A DNA stretch of 64,000 nucleotides from Oreohelix idahoensis (GCA_024509875.1 JAMPIV010005836.1:168501-232500); one strand, 5' to 3'; counted from the stretch's first letter, positions 10,958 to 22,636 are shown. Translations and numbers: made by a program. The notes: generated from the sequence alone by a model not told the origin.

Positions 10958-11773
10958 CTACATATGGACCTTTAATTGTGTGGACCTATTTGTCCATGCA
11001 CCGGTATGGTCTCTTCCACTCGAAGCTTTATAGTGATGATTTTTCCTCCCAGAATTATCATTCACAAAACGACCGCTACCAATTTTTCTTTTGGGGCTTT
11101 CTCCCCTCTTAAAATTCTTGATGAGAGATTTCCTCTCTACATCCTCTTCCTCCAGTTTGTTTAAGTCCGATTGAGGGATTGTCGGCTTATCCTGGGGTAA
11201 GACATCTTTTTGCACTCTCCGCATAGTGGCCATTGTAAAACAGTTAAGTGAAGCTTGTCCGTGAAAAGGGGCTTCCCATTCCATTTGGTCCACTTTTTCA
11301 AATCTATTTTTCTTTTTATTATCAGGCCTAATTTTGCCCCGTGGCGTGTCCAGGTCCTGATCCATGTTCCCACTTGTGGGTGTTCCCTCATGTGCTATGC
11401 TACACCTTTCTACAAAATTTTCAATGTCCCATCTTGCTTTGGGCCAATAATAATTGTGAGCCACCTTTTGAATGATGGTACCTATTTTCTCATGGTCCCC
11501 ATCTGGTTTCACATGTAGGCTCCTTATTAAGTCTGCCCTATATCTTTTTGGAAGAACCAGCTGTCCCTGACCTTTGGATCTAGCTCCAGTCTTCCTATCC
11601 ATCAACTTGTTTTTCATGTAAAAATCTCCCTTGCCTGGAGTTGTATGACAAGTTGACAATTTTCTGAAACAAGGCTTGAGTGTTTTATCCCCAGCCTGTG
11701 CCTTCCTCATCTCTTCTGGAGTGGTATCCAACATAATATCCTCCTCCTGTCTTGAGGTCGACCTGACCTGAAG
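10958..11773 (-). pseudogene. element A ORF1 C-terminal part: integrase zinc-finger remnant plus unknown segment
   Basis: The minus-strand frame reads TPEEMRKAQAGDKTLKPCF and then an integrase N-terminal zinc-finger-like stretch with NYYWPKARWDIENFVERC. The final CxxC of the usual HHCC motif is not complete. No D,D(35)E catalytic core follows. About 140 codons of charged sequence without recognisable domain replace it (for example SLIKNFKRGESPKRK), ending at a TAG at 10,958-10,960. The frame would continue into gag at 21,191-22,432, but element B is inserted at 11,774-21,190. The same structure occurs in B and D. Confidence 0.85.
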
Positions 11774-12356
11774 GGTTGTGTCGTGGAATATTCTAATCCA
11801 CATATATAAATTATTAGGTAAATATGAAGCCTAACAAGTAAAATTAATAAAGAAAAGAGCAATGGTAAAATAACAGTGCTGTCACAAAGAAGGTACTCGA
11901 AATCCCCCTTGTTTTCTGCTTCGTCTGCAAATTGTAACGCTTTCACGTTGATAGTAAAAGCTTACTATATTATACCCGCTTTCTTCAATGAAACGTGTGC
12001 TGTATTTCTTGGAAAAACATTGAGAGGCAGACTGCGTAATGACCTAAATTAATCCTAACATTAATTATACTGCGTTACCAAAACGAACGAACAGATGGAC
12101 TCAAATAAAAAGAGAGAGGGGCGAATAAAATCAGGAACGCATGCAAAATTAAACACGCGTCTCGCTATTAATGCCACCCCCAACAAGCGTAACGCGATAC
12201 ACAATTACTACTATCACGCGTGTTAGGCTACATGCACTAACTTTTTCGGACGAACAGTGATAAAATACACTACCCTTCCCAGAGTTAGGTTTTAAAATCA
12301 TAAAAAACGCTTATTAGGAAAGATAACAATAGATGGGTTTACGTTTGAAAACATTA

Positions 12357-12689
12357 ATACCCAGAGCACATCTTCGAAAAGGGTGGTAGAACAAACACAT
12401 ATTTTACGGGGTGATTTTTAAAAGGATTTTGGGTTCCTTAGGGATTTGGACTGGATTAACTCGAGACCTGGCGAGGACATTTGAAGGAGTGTCGTCGACC
12501 ATGGCGGCTTAAGCCGACCCAGCTGCAAACTCCGAAATTCGGCGAGTATTTGTAAAAACCTCCTCTCTGTACACGAAATAAAGGGATACTCACGTAAAAT
12601 CAATGTCAGGTTAGACATAAAATAATAACCTGAGATTTCGCCTCGAGTATTAGCGGGCGAACGAAAAAAAAAAAAAAAAAAAAAAATTA
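12357..12689 (+). mobile_element. 333-bp retro-insertion with SINE family-2 sequence and A-tail in B's 5' LTR
   Basis: Absent from B's 3' LTR, so it arrived after B inserted. Its right part (about 12,440-12,662) matches the SINE at 26,710-27,035, sharing GTGTCGTCGACC, GCCGACCCAGCT and GAGATTTCGCCTCGAGTA, and ends in about 24 A. Its left approximately 85 bp instead resemble a diverged copy of the LTR segment that follows it (around 12,697-12,795). The boundaries show only a short ATTA repeat. It may be a chimeric retrocopy that began in an LTR. Confidence 0.75.
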
Positions 12690-13019
12690 CAGTACCCAGA
12701 CAGCACATCTTCGAAACAGGAGGTAGAAGAAATTGCATATTTTGAACGCAGCCACTTAGCTCTTTTAAATTTGTATATTTGGGTTCCTTAGGGCTTGCTG
12801 ACAAAGAATATGTAAAACGTTACGCAAATAGTCCAGGAATTAATAAATTATAACCAAAATAAAATAGTGGGGATGCCTGACAACATAAAATCATTTCTGC
12901 TCATAAAATTTTTTTATAACGTGTTTGAACAAAACCTTACGTTACAGAAATAGCCTACCATGTAAACTCCAAATTGATTGGAGCGCAACAAATGAAAGAC
13001 TAACCACGATTGGTCGGGC

Positions 13020-13027
13020 TATAAATA
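13020..13027 (+). promoter_or_regulatory. LTR core promoter TATA box (element B 5' LTR)
   Basis: TATAAATA, preceded about 10 bp upstream by an inverted CCAAT box (ATTGG). The same motif in equivalent context occurs in every family-1 LTR: 19,652-19,659, and on the minus strand about 24,173-24,180, 53,290-53,297 and 59,378-59,385. Conservation in this position makes it the likely RNA polymerase II start for the element transcript. The start site itself is not determined. Confidence 0.65.
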
Positions 13028-13653
13028 CTATCTTTCGTTGTTAGGGGAGACGTGAAAAGGTAACATTTTTTCAAACACTTGTCGAAACGTGGCTCGATTG
13101 GCCAGACTCGCTGATATACTCACTTAGGAGCGTTAGTTCGAGACCACTAGTGCAAATAATCTTGATAAAGCAACAGTGCGTTGAAGCCAGCTCATATTTG
13201 TGTTAAATAAAAGCCTGGAACATAAGCAGATGGGAATTTGTGCCAGTAAATGTGCCAGAATTCATTGCTAATCAACGTATCTGTGTTTATTCTATGAATT
13301 GTGGTAAGCTTGAACCATTCAGTATCTTTTAATGAAAATTGAATGTAAATTGTTAATTTATGCCTGTATATATATGTGTAGTTCAGTGGCAAACAGGAGA
13401 TAAAGCCTATAATGCTCCAGCCTGAACAGAGGGTGTCGGAGGGAAGTAAAACGGCATGGAATGGCCAAATAGTACACTGACACCTGGATGATTGACTAGA
13501 AAGAAATAATGCTGGAAGTGCAGAGGCGTGGTAACCATTAAGGAGGTAAATACTGGTATAAAGTATTTCAGATGAAGCTGACAGTTGGCCTAACGCTCTG
13601 AACTCAATGTTTGTGATGTATTGTGATCAGTGTAAAAAGAGAGTATAAGTTAG

Positions 13654-13920
13654 TTATGAAGTAGAAGGTACATCCTTCTTGTTTACAGGGACCGTGGTCT
13701 TGATGGTACTGAGCAGCACCTGGTCAGAGCTTTGCTGAATCCAGAGTCGGACAGCATACTCCTTGGTCTTTTTAGCTATCAGTGAGGTGTCTCCAGAGCC
13801 CAGGGGAGAATTCGAGCAGAGGAGTCCTTTCCTGCCGCCATCACGCAAGATAAGCTGATTTGGCCAGCTGAGCTCAACATTATGTCCCCTCATCTTGAAA
13901 TGACTTTGTAAAAATAACAT
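13654..13920 (-). other. 88-codon open frame antisense to the LTR
   Basis: A minus-strand frame inside B's 5' LTR, repeated at 20,286-20,552 in the 3' LTR, with residues such as KEYAVRLWIQQSSDQVLL. A related, nearly open frame is visible in D's LTRs, but element A's LTRs carry a one-base deletion that breaks it. I recognise no family. It may be a chance frame in a large LTR or an antisense-encoded small protein; only a substitution-rate test could separate the two. Confidence 0.3.
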
Positions 13921-14563
13921 TCAGAGGGGAATTTAATTGTCTTAATATCAGGAACTGAGAACATCTCCAATACTAGTCCCAAAAGACAAACTATTGAAGT
14001 CATGATGACAAATACCAACAGAGCTTGAACAAAACAAAACCAGTATTACCTCATATTACTACTACACAACTGACACACATAGGATATTTTTAATAATATA
14101 TGTCACTACAATATTCATATTGATAAAGTCTGTACATATACTTGTAATTAAAATTGATTGTGATTCCTGGTTCCTTTGTATTTGAATCAGGACACATATA
14201 CCTTTATGACAAAAATGAATACATATTGTTATTTGAAAAGTTATCAGTGACTCCTTAAGATATTCTCATAGAGTGTTATATGTATGTGAGTGTCACCGTG
14301 TTGTCAAGAGTAGTGGATTAAATTAAATTGTTTATCTGTCTGTTGTTGTGACTTACACTTCATCATACACATACCCTAGACACATAACGTAGTCATCACA
14401 CTATTCCAGAATAATTCTGACTGAGATATATAGATATGTGGTAGCAAGTAAGGTTATCTATAATACACTACTCTTAATAGATATAGATACCTTCACAGCT
14501 GATCTCAGTCAGTACACTAAGTCCCCTATAAATATTTATAACATCCCACTTCACCACATATAT

Positions 14564-14581
14564 TGGGGTCTCGCTCTTGGG
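14564..14581 (+). promoter_or_regulatory. primer binding site of element B
   Basis: TGGGGTCTCGCTCTTGGG begins 5 nt (TATAT) after the 5' LTR and starts with TGG, complementary to a tRNA 3' CCA end. The same 18-mer is found in element A (22,614-22,631, minus strand). I do not name the tRNA. Confidence 0.75.
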
Positions 14582-14760
14582 ATTTTGAATCTTTACCTAT
14601 TAAAAATATTGGGGGTAATTCACTTCATGGAATATAAGAATTAAAACGTATCCTTGGGTGGAATTAAATAAGGTTGAGCTCACGGTGCCTGTGTTGTCCA
14701 TTAGATATATTTAGAGATTAAATTGTTGGTTAGACATTGTAGAAATTTACCTGATAGACA

Positions 14761-15789
14761 ATGGCGGACCTGGCCAAGTTTCGATCTGCTGCTGTACAGA
14801 CTGCAAAAGAGTTAGGATTAGATGGGCAAGTTATGGTTGCCTATGTCACTACGGAATGTGACAAATTTATTGAACGCGAAGAAAGAAGATTAGAAAAAGA
14901 GGCCGAAAGAAAGTTAGAGGCTGAGACTAAGAGGTTGCAGATTGAGGCTGACAAAGAGGCTAAGAAATTGGAAGCAGAAAGAGAAGACAAAAGATTAGCT
15001 GCAGAAAGGGAAGAGAAGAAATTAGCTGCAGAAGAGAAGAGATTAGCTGCAGAGAGGGAAGCAGAAAAGGAGGAGAAAAGATTACAAAGGGAACATGAAT
15101 TACGACTAAGGGAGTTTGAGTTTCAGGGCCATGCTCCTGAAAATGGTGCCAGTCCCTTTGCCTCTGATGCCACTGCTAGCCAAGGAGCCTCAACCTCAGC
15201 TATGAATTTTCATTTAGATCATTTTGTTGAGAAAGACGATGATATAGAGAGCTACCTAAATAGGTATGAACTATTAGCTACCACGTATGGGTTAGAGAGA
15301 GAAAGGTGGAGCTTAAAGTTATCTCAGGGACTTCGTGGGGCAGCTTATGAAGTTTTTGCAAAAATGAGCAGAGGTGATCAGGAAAATTATGACATGCTAA
15401 AGCAGGCTCTTTTGTTAAGATATGAAAAGAATGCTGAATTTTATAGGAAAAAATTTAGGAATGCTAAACTACTGTCAGGTGAAACCTATCACCAGTTCTC
15501 TGCACGAATAGAGACATACTTGGAGAAATGGACTTCTCTGGGGAAAACCCAAGATCTTAAGGAAATGGTCCTTATGGAGCAATTAAGAGAGTCCATGGCT
15601 CCAGACCTGAGAAAGTTTCTCATGGAACAAGGTGCAGAGAGGCTGGGTGAGTTGCTAAATGTTGCTGAAAGGTATCAAGCAGCTCAAGCAGAGGTAACAG
15701 GTAATAAAAAGAAACAAGTGGATAACTTTAGGGCACCACAGAACTTTAATAAATTTGATCCTAGGGATCAACACAAAGGTAAGCACTAA
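14761..15789 (+). pseudogene. gag: element B gag with coiled coil and capsid-like region; premature stop
   Basis: ATG at 14,761 (MADLAKFRSA) begins about 200 nt after the LTR. Residues 40-120 are a Glu/Lys/Ala-rich predicted coiled coil. Residues about 150-300 form a retrotransposon gag-like capsid region (FHLDHFVEKDDDIESYLNRYE, RGDQENYDMLKQALLLRYE, FSARIETYLEKW). The frame stops at TAA 15,787-15,789, where A and D read on. Downstream in the same frame a zinc knuckle CX2CX4HX4C lies around 15,888-15,932. Gag would package the element RNA in cytoplasmic particles. The premature stop removes the nucleocapsid part in this copy. Confidence 0.9.
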
Positions 15790-16772
15790 TTTGATAGGCC
15801 ACGGTATGAAAATAAAAATAAATTCCCACAATTCGATGAAAGGAAATATGATGAAAGAAAATCTTTCAACCAAGGAAAAAGGTGGTGTAAAAATTGTCAG
15901 ATGGACAATCATGACACTGACCATTGTAGAAGGAAACCTGTGTATATGGCAACCCTTCAGGTCAGGTCGACCTCAAGACAGGAGGAGGATATTATGTTAG
16001 ATACCACTCCAGAAGAGATGAGGAAGGCACAGGCTGGGGATAAAACACTCAAGCCTTGTTTCAGAAAATTGTCAACTTGTCATACAACTCCAGGCAAGGG
16101 AGATTTTTACATGAAAAACAAGTTGATGTATCGGAAGACTGGAGCTAGATCCAAAGGTCACGGACAGCTGGTTCTTCCAAAAAGATATAGGGCAGACTTA
16201 ATAAGGAGTCTACATGTGAAACCAGATGGGGACCATGAGAAGATAGGTACCATCATTCAAAAGGTGGCTCACAATTATTATTGGCCCAAAGCAAGATGGG
16301 ACATTGAGAATTTTGTAGAAAGGTGTAGCATAGCACATGAGGGAACACCCACAAGTGGGAACATGGATCAGGACCTGGACACGCCCCGGGGCAAAATTAG
16401 GCCTGATAATAAAAAGAAATATAGATTTGATAAAGTGGACCAAATGGAATGGGAAGCCCCTTTTCACGGACAAGCTTCACTTAACTGTTTTACAATGCCA
16501 CTATGCGGAGAGTGCAAAAAGATGTCTTACCCCAGGATAAGCCGAAAATCCCTCAATCGGACTTAAACAAACTGGAGGAAGAAGATGTAGAGAGGAAATC
16601 TCTCATCAAGAATTTTAAGTGGGGAGAAAGCCCCAAGACAAGAAAAATTGGTAGCGGTCGTTTTGTGAATGATAATTCTGGGAGGAAAAATCATCACTAT
16701 AAAGCTTCGAGTGGAAGAGACCATACCGGTGCATGGACAAATAGGTCCACACAATTAAAGGTCCATATGTAG
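15790..16772 (+). pseudogene. element B: zinc knuckle, integrase zinc-finger remnant, unknown segment
   Basis: Same frame as gag after the premature stop. It contains the CCHC zinc knuckle, then the remnant integrase zinc-finger region (NYYWPKARWDIENFVERC), then the charged segment of unknown origin in place of protease and integrase core. A one-base deletion near 16,497 relative to A and D shifts the frame; 16,503-16,772 continues it to TAG at 16,770-16,772. The following ORF overlaps the last 28 nt in the -1 frame. Confidence 0.85.
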
Positions 16773-18632
16773 CTATGTTAAGAACGTGGACTGATGAAAA
16801 GGCAGAGGAAAACATTACATCTTCATACCAATATGTGAATGAGCTGACCACTCGGTTAAAAACTGGCTGGAAACTTGCCAATGAAAATTTGAAACAAGCC
16901 AGGAAGAAACATGCTGCCTATTATAACAGGAAGGCGAAAGACAGAAATTTGACTGTGGGAGAGAAAGTACTGCTTCTTTTGCCCGGGAGTCAGAATAAGT
17001 TACAAATTGGATGGCAGGGTCCATATACAGTTCTAGAGAAGGTGTCTAGAACAAATTATAAGATAGATAAGAAGGGGAAAGAAAAAATCTATCATGTGAA
17101 TCTCCTGAAGAAATATTTGGAAAGAGAACATCAGGAAGAGACACACTTGTTGACCTTGTACATCGCCATGGAGATGAAAAAGGAACCACTTTCATCATTT
17201 GAATATCCATTACACCCCTGTGAGACAGCAGCACAGGTGAAAATCAGTACACATTTAACGAAAACTCAGAAAGAGAGAGTGCAACAGGTTCTAAATAATT
17301 ATGCAGAGGTGTTAACAGACCGACCAGGGCATACAAACCTATTGGAATATGATATGAAACTGATAGACCCCCACACCTGTCTGTATGAAACCATATTCGA
17401 TTCCGTTTGCTAAGGAGAAAGCTTTGAAGGAAGAGATAGACTATCTGTTGAAGGAAGGAATTATTTCGCACAGTGAATCCTCATATAGTTCCGGTGTGGT
17501 ACTCTTAAGGAAGCCCTCTGGAGAACATAGACTCTGTATAGATTACAGGAGACTGAATGCTATTACAGAAGGACAGGTGGATCCATTGCCGGATACAAAT
17601 CAGCTGTTTGCCAGACTAAATAAAGCTAAATATTTCTCAAAAGTGGATCTGAGTAAAGGATACTATCAGATTCCAGTAAAGCCTGAGGTTAGATCATACC
17701 TAGCTTTTAGTACTTCAGAAGGACACTATGAGTTTAATAGATTGCCATTTGGATTGAAGAATGCGCCTAGTGTCTTCTCTAGAATGATGAGAAAATTATT
17801 GGACCCTCTGAATAATCCATGTATAACAAATTTCATGGATGATATCCTGATAGCCACAGAAACATTTGAGGAATACATTGACTCTCTGAACATGCTGTTT
17901 AATCGACTTAGGGAGGCAAATTTAACAGCCCGACCAACCAAATGTTGCGTTGGATGTAAAGAATTGGAATTTTTGGGACACACAGTTTATCAGGGAAACA
18001 TGACCCCTGACCCAAAGAATTTAGAGAAACTACAGAAAGCCCCGAGACCACAAACCAAGAAGGACGTGAGATCCTTTGTCTCATTATGTGGTTTCTACCA
18101 GAAGTATATCAAAAACTTTAATTCTATATGTGCACCGTTAACTGAATTGACACGTAAAGGACATCCAGATCGCATTACATGGACACCACAATGTGAAATG
18201 ACTTACCAAGAATTGAAGGAAAAGCTCACAAGTAAACCCATTTTGAAATTACCTGACTTAAGTCAAGAATTCATAGTAAGGACGGATGCAAGTAATATTG
18301 GGTTAGGTGCAACTCTACTACAGAAATCAGATGCATTGGATGGGGAATTAAGCCCAGTGGCATATGCTAGCAGAAAATTGAATAAAGCCGAAATCAATTA
18401 CTCAACTAGCGAAAAAGAATGTCTTGCAGTAATATGGGCAATAAAGAAATTCAATATTTATCTGTATGGGAAGGCCTTTAAGTTGCAAACAGACCACAAA
18501 CCTTTATCGTTTCTAGCACAGGCTAGGCATGAGAACTCCAGGTTACTCCGATGGTCTTTACTTTTGGCTCCATATAATTTTAGCATTGAGTATATATCTG
18601 GAAAAACCAAATTTGGGAGCGGATTTTTTTAA
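16745..18632 (+). pseudogene. pol: element B pol: integrase C-terminus, RT, RNase H
   Basis: Open in the -1 frame relative to the upstream ORF from just after TAG 16,742-16,744. 16,775-17,413 encodes the integrase C-terminal GPY/F-like module and the start of RT. A small lesion near 17,370 shifts the frame, and 17,385-18,632 (415 codons) carries RT with FSKVDLSKGYYQI, FMDD and LEFLGHTVYQG plus RNase H with RTDASNIGLGATLL, SEKECLAV and TDHKPLSF. The last codons after YISGKT are shifted by an indel, so the DFLSR end seen in A is lost. RT and RNase H catalytic motifs are otherwise intact, making this the best-preserved family-1 RT here. Confidence 0.92.
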
Positions 18633-18731
18633 GCCGCCATCCGTGTGATGAGAATCACCGTAAACCCCAGAAATAATAATAAATTTCTCTATGTGTATAT
18701 AGAATAAAGGACTGACATATAATGTCTGTTT

Positions 18732-18743
18732 TAAGAGGGGAGG
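18732..18743 (+). promoter_or_regulatory. polypurine tract of element B
   Basis: AAGAGGGGAGG immediately precedes the 3' LTR start TGTCGTGG, the expected position for the plus-strand primer. Confidence 0.85.
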
Positions 18744-21190
18744 TGTCGTGGAATATTCTAATCCACATATATAAATTATTAGGTAAATATGAAGCCTAAC
18801 AAATAAAATTAATAAAGAAAAGAGCAATGGTAAAATAACAGTGCTGTCACAAAGAAGGTACTCGAAATCCCCCTTGTTTTCTGCTTCGTCTGCAAATTGT
18901 AACGCTTTCACGTTGATAGTAAAAGCTTACTGTATTATACCCGCTTTCTTCAATGAAACGTGTGCTGTATTTCTTGGAAAAACATTGAGAGGCAGACTGC
19001 GTAATGACCTAAATTAATCCTAACATTAATTATACTGCGTTACCAAAACGAACGAACAGATGGACTCAAATAAAAAGAGAGAGGGGCGAATAAAATCAGG
19101 AACGCATGCAAAATTAAACACGCGTCTCGCTATTAATGCCACCCCCAACAAGCGTAACGCGATACACAATTACTACTATCACGCGTGTTAGGCTACATGC
19201 ACTAACTTTTTCGGACGAACAGTGATAAAATACACTACCCTTCCCAGAGTTAGGTTTTAAAATCATAAAAAACGCTTATTAGGAAAGATAACAATAGATG
19301 GGTTTACGTTTGAAAACATTACAGTACCCAGACAGCACATCTTCGAAACAGGAGGTAGAAGGAATTGCATATCTTGAACGCAGCCACGTAGCTCTTTTAA
19401 ATTTGGATATTTGGGTTCCTTAGGGCTTGCTGACAAAGAATATGTAAAACGTTACGCAAATAGTCCAGGAATTAATAAATTATAACCAAAATAAAATAGT
19501 GGGGATGCCTGACAACATAAAATCATTTCTGCTCATAAAATTTTTTTATAACGTGTTTGAACAAAACCTTACGTTACAGAAATAGCCTACCATGTAAACT
19601 CCAAATTGATTGGAGCGCAACAAATGAAAGACTAACCACGATTGGTCGGGCTATAAATACTATCTTTCGTTGTTAGGGGAGACGTGAAAAGGTAACATTT
19701 TTTCAAACACTTGTCGAAACGTGGCTCGATTGGCCAGACTCGCTGATATACTCACTTAGGAGCGTTAGTTCGAGACCACTAGTGCAAATAATCTTGATAA
19801 AGCAACAGTGCGTTGAAGCCAGCTCATATTTGTGTTAAATAAAAGCCTGGAACATAAGCAGATGGGAATTTGTGCCAGTAAATGTGCCAGAATTCATTGC
19901 TAATCAACGTATCTGTGTTTATTCTATGAATTGTGGTAAGCTTGAACCATTCAGTATCTTTTAATGAAAATTGAATGTAAATTGTTAATTTATGCCTGTA
20001 TATATATGTGTAGTTCAGTGGCAAACAGGAGATAAAGCCTATAATGCTCCAGCCTGAACAGAGGGTGTCGGAGGGAAGTAAAACGGCATGGAATGGCCAA
20101 ATAGTACACTGACACCTGGATGATTGACTAGAAAGAAATAATGCTGGAAGTGCAGAGGCGTGGTAACCATTAAGGAGGTAAATACTGGTATAAAGTATTT
20201 CAGATGAAGCTGACAGTTGGCCTAACGCTCTGAACTCAATGTTTGTGATGTATTGTGATCAGTGTAAAAAGAGAGTATAAGTTAGTTATGAAGTAGAAGG
20301 TACATCCTTCTTGTTTACAGGGACCGTGGTCTTGATGGTACTGAGCAGCACCTGGTCAGAGCTTTGCTGAATCCAGAGTCGGACAGCATACTCCTTGGTC
20401 TTTTTAGCTATCAGTGAGGTGTCTCCAGAGCCCAGGGGAGAATTCGAGCAGAGGAGTCCTTTCCTGCCGCCATCACGCAAGATAAGCTGATTTGGCCAGC
20501 TGAGCTCAACATTATGCCCCCTCATCTTGAAATGACTTTGTAAAAATAACATTCAGAGGGGAATTTAATTGTCTTAATATCAGGAACTGAGAACATCTCC
20601 AATACTAGTCCCAAAAGACAAACTATTGAAGTCATGATGACAAATACCAACAGAGCTTGAACAAAACAAAACCAGTATTACCTCATATTACTACTACACA
20701 ACTGACACACATAGGATATTTTTAATAATATATGTCACTACAATATTCATATTGATAAAGTCTGTACATATACTTGTAATTAAAATTGATTGTGATTCCT
20801 GGTTCCTTTGTATTTGAATCAGGACACATATACCTTTATGACAAAAATGAATACATATTGTTATTTGAAAAGTTATCAGTGACTCCTTAAGATATTCTCA
20901 TAGAGTGTTATATGTATGTGAGTGTCACCGTGTTGTCAAGAGTAGTGGATTAAATTAAATTGTTTATCTGTCTGTTGTTGTGACTTACACTTCATCATAC
21001 ACATACCCTAGACACATAACGTAGTCATCACACTATTCCAGAATAATTCTGACTGAGATATATAGATATGTGGTAGCAAGTAAGGTTATCTATAATACAC
21101 TACTCTTAATAGATATAGATACCTTCACAGCTGATCTCAGTCAGTACACTAAGTCCCCTATAAATATTTATAACATCCCACTTCACCACA
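18744..21190 (+). repeat. 3' LTR of element B
   Basis: 2,447 bp, TGTCGTGG...TTCACCACA. It lacks the 333-bp insertion of the 5' LTR and so shows the pre-insertion state. The TATA box equivalent is at 19,652-19,659. Confidence 0.96.
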
Positions 21191-22432
21191 GGTTGCCATA
21201 TACACAGGTTTCCTTCTACAACGGTCAGTGTCATGATTGTCCATCTGACAATTTTTACACCACCTTTTTCCTTGGTTGAAAGATTTTCTTTCATCATATT
21301 TCCTTTCATCGAATTGTGGGAATTTATTTTTATTTTCATACCGTGGCCTATCAAATTGGTGCTTACCTTTGTTTTGATCCCTAGGATCAAATTTATTAAA
21401 GTTCTGTGGTGCCCTAAAGTTATCCACTTGTTTCTTTTTATTACCTGTTACCTCTGCTTGAGCTGCTTGATACCTTTCAGCAACATTTAGCAACTCACCC
21501 AGCCTCTCTGCACCTTGTTCCATGAGAAACTTTCTCAGGTCTGGAGCCATGGACTCTCTTAATTGCTCTATAAGGACCATTTCCTTAAGATCTTGGGTTT
21601 TCCCCAGAGAAGTCCATTTCTCCAAGTATGTCTCTATTCGTGCAGAGAACTGGTGATAGGTTTCACCTGACAGTAGTTTAGCATTCCTAAATTTTTTCCT
21701 ATAGAATTCTGCATTCTTTTCATATCTTAACAAAAGAGCCTGCTTTAGCATGTCATAATTTTCCTGATCACCTCTACTCATTTTTGCAAAAACTTCATAA
21801 GCTGCCCCACGAAGTCCCTGAGATAACTTTAAGCTCCACCTTTCTCTCTCTAACCCATACGTGGTAGCTAATAGTTCATACCTATTTAGGTAGCTCTCTA
21901 TATCATCGTCTTTCTCAACAAAATGATCTAAATGAAAATTCATAGCTGAGGTTGAGGCTCTTTGGCTAGCAGTGGCATCAGAGGCAAAGGGACTGGCACC
22001 ATTTTCAGGAGCATGGCCTTGAAACTCAAATTCCCTGAGTCGTAACTCATGTTCCCTTTGTAATCTCTTATCTTCTGCTTCCCTTTCTGCAGCTAATTTC
22101 TTCTCTTCCCTTTCTGCAGCTAATTTCTTCTCTTCCCTTTCTGCAGCTAATCTCTTGTCTTCCCTTTCGGCAGTCAATCTTCTTTCTTCTGCTTCCAATT
22201 TCTTAGCCTCACCCTCAATCTGCAACCTCTTAGTCTCAGCCTCAGCCTCAAATTGTAACTTCTTAATTTCCCTTTCAGCCTCTAACTTTCTTTCGGCTTC
22301 AAACCTTCTTTCTTCGCGTTCAATAAATTTGTTACATTCCGTAGTGACATAGGCAACCATAACTTGCCCATCTAATCCTAACTCTTTTGCAGTCTGAACA
22401 GCAGCAGATCGAAACTTGGCCAGGTCCGCCAT
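21191..22432 (-). pseudogene. gag: element A gag, split by element B
   Basis: Minus-strand frame from ATG at 22,432 (MADLAKFRSA). It has a long charged coiled coil (residues about 35-125) built partly of EREEKKLAA repeats, then the capsid-like region, then the zinc knuckle CKNCQMDNHDTDRC (CX2CX4HX4C), ending PVYMAT where element B is inserted. The open frame runs on only a few codons into B's LTR. Up to that point the frame is undamaged, so A's gag was intact when B arrived. The other half of the ORF is at 10,958-11,773. Confidence 0.93.
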
Positions 22433-22613
22433 TGTCTATCAGGTAAGTTTATACAATGTCTAACCAACAATTCAATTTCTAACTATATATCTAATGGACA
22501 ACACAGGCACCGTGAGCTCAACTTTATTTAATTCCACCCAAGGATACCTTTTAATTCTTATATTCCCTGAAGTGAATTACCCCCAATATTTTTAATAGGG
22601 AAAGATTCAAAAT

Positions 22614-22631
22614 CCCAAGAGCGAGACCCCA
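22614..22631 (-). promoter_or_regulatory. primer binding site of element A
   Basis: Reverse complement reads TGGGGTCTCGCTCTTGGG, identical to element B, 5 nt from the LTR edge. Confidence 0.75.
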
Positions 22632-22636
22632 ATATA

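Larger units (their letters stand above)
11779..14558 (+). repeat. 5' LTR of element B
   Basis: 2,780 bp, starting TGTCGTGGAATATTC and ending TTCACCACA. Near-identical to 18,744-21,190 apart from the extra segment at 12,357-12,689. AATAAA motifs are present downstream of the TATA box (for example around 13,205). Confidence 0.96.
11779..21190 (+). mobile_element. Ty3/gypsy element B (family 1), nested in A
   Basis: A complete 9,412-bp insertion on the plus strand, flanked by the TSD GGTTG at 11,774-11,778 and 21,191-21,195. It sits inside element A's gag-pol frame, immediately after the codons for PVYMAT. Element D shows the uninterrupted target. LTRs at 11,779-14,558 and 18,744-21,190 differ essentially by one 333-bp insertion. 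It has PBS, gag, remnant integrase, RT, RNase H and PPT, with several frame breaks, and lacks protease and the integrase core. A and B are in opposite orientation, so their four LTRs form large inverted repeats. Confidence 0.97.

Noticed and set aside
11766..11803. A and B as one element with inverted internal duplication
   Set aside because: Distinct TSDs (AATTC, GGTTG), separate PBS and PPT, and the uninterrupted sequence in D show two nested insertions.
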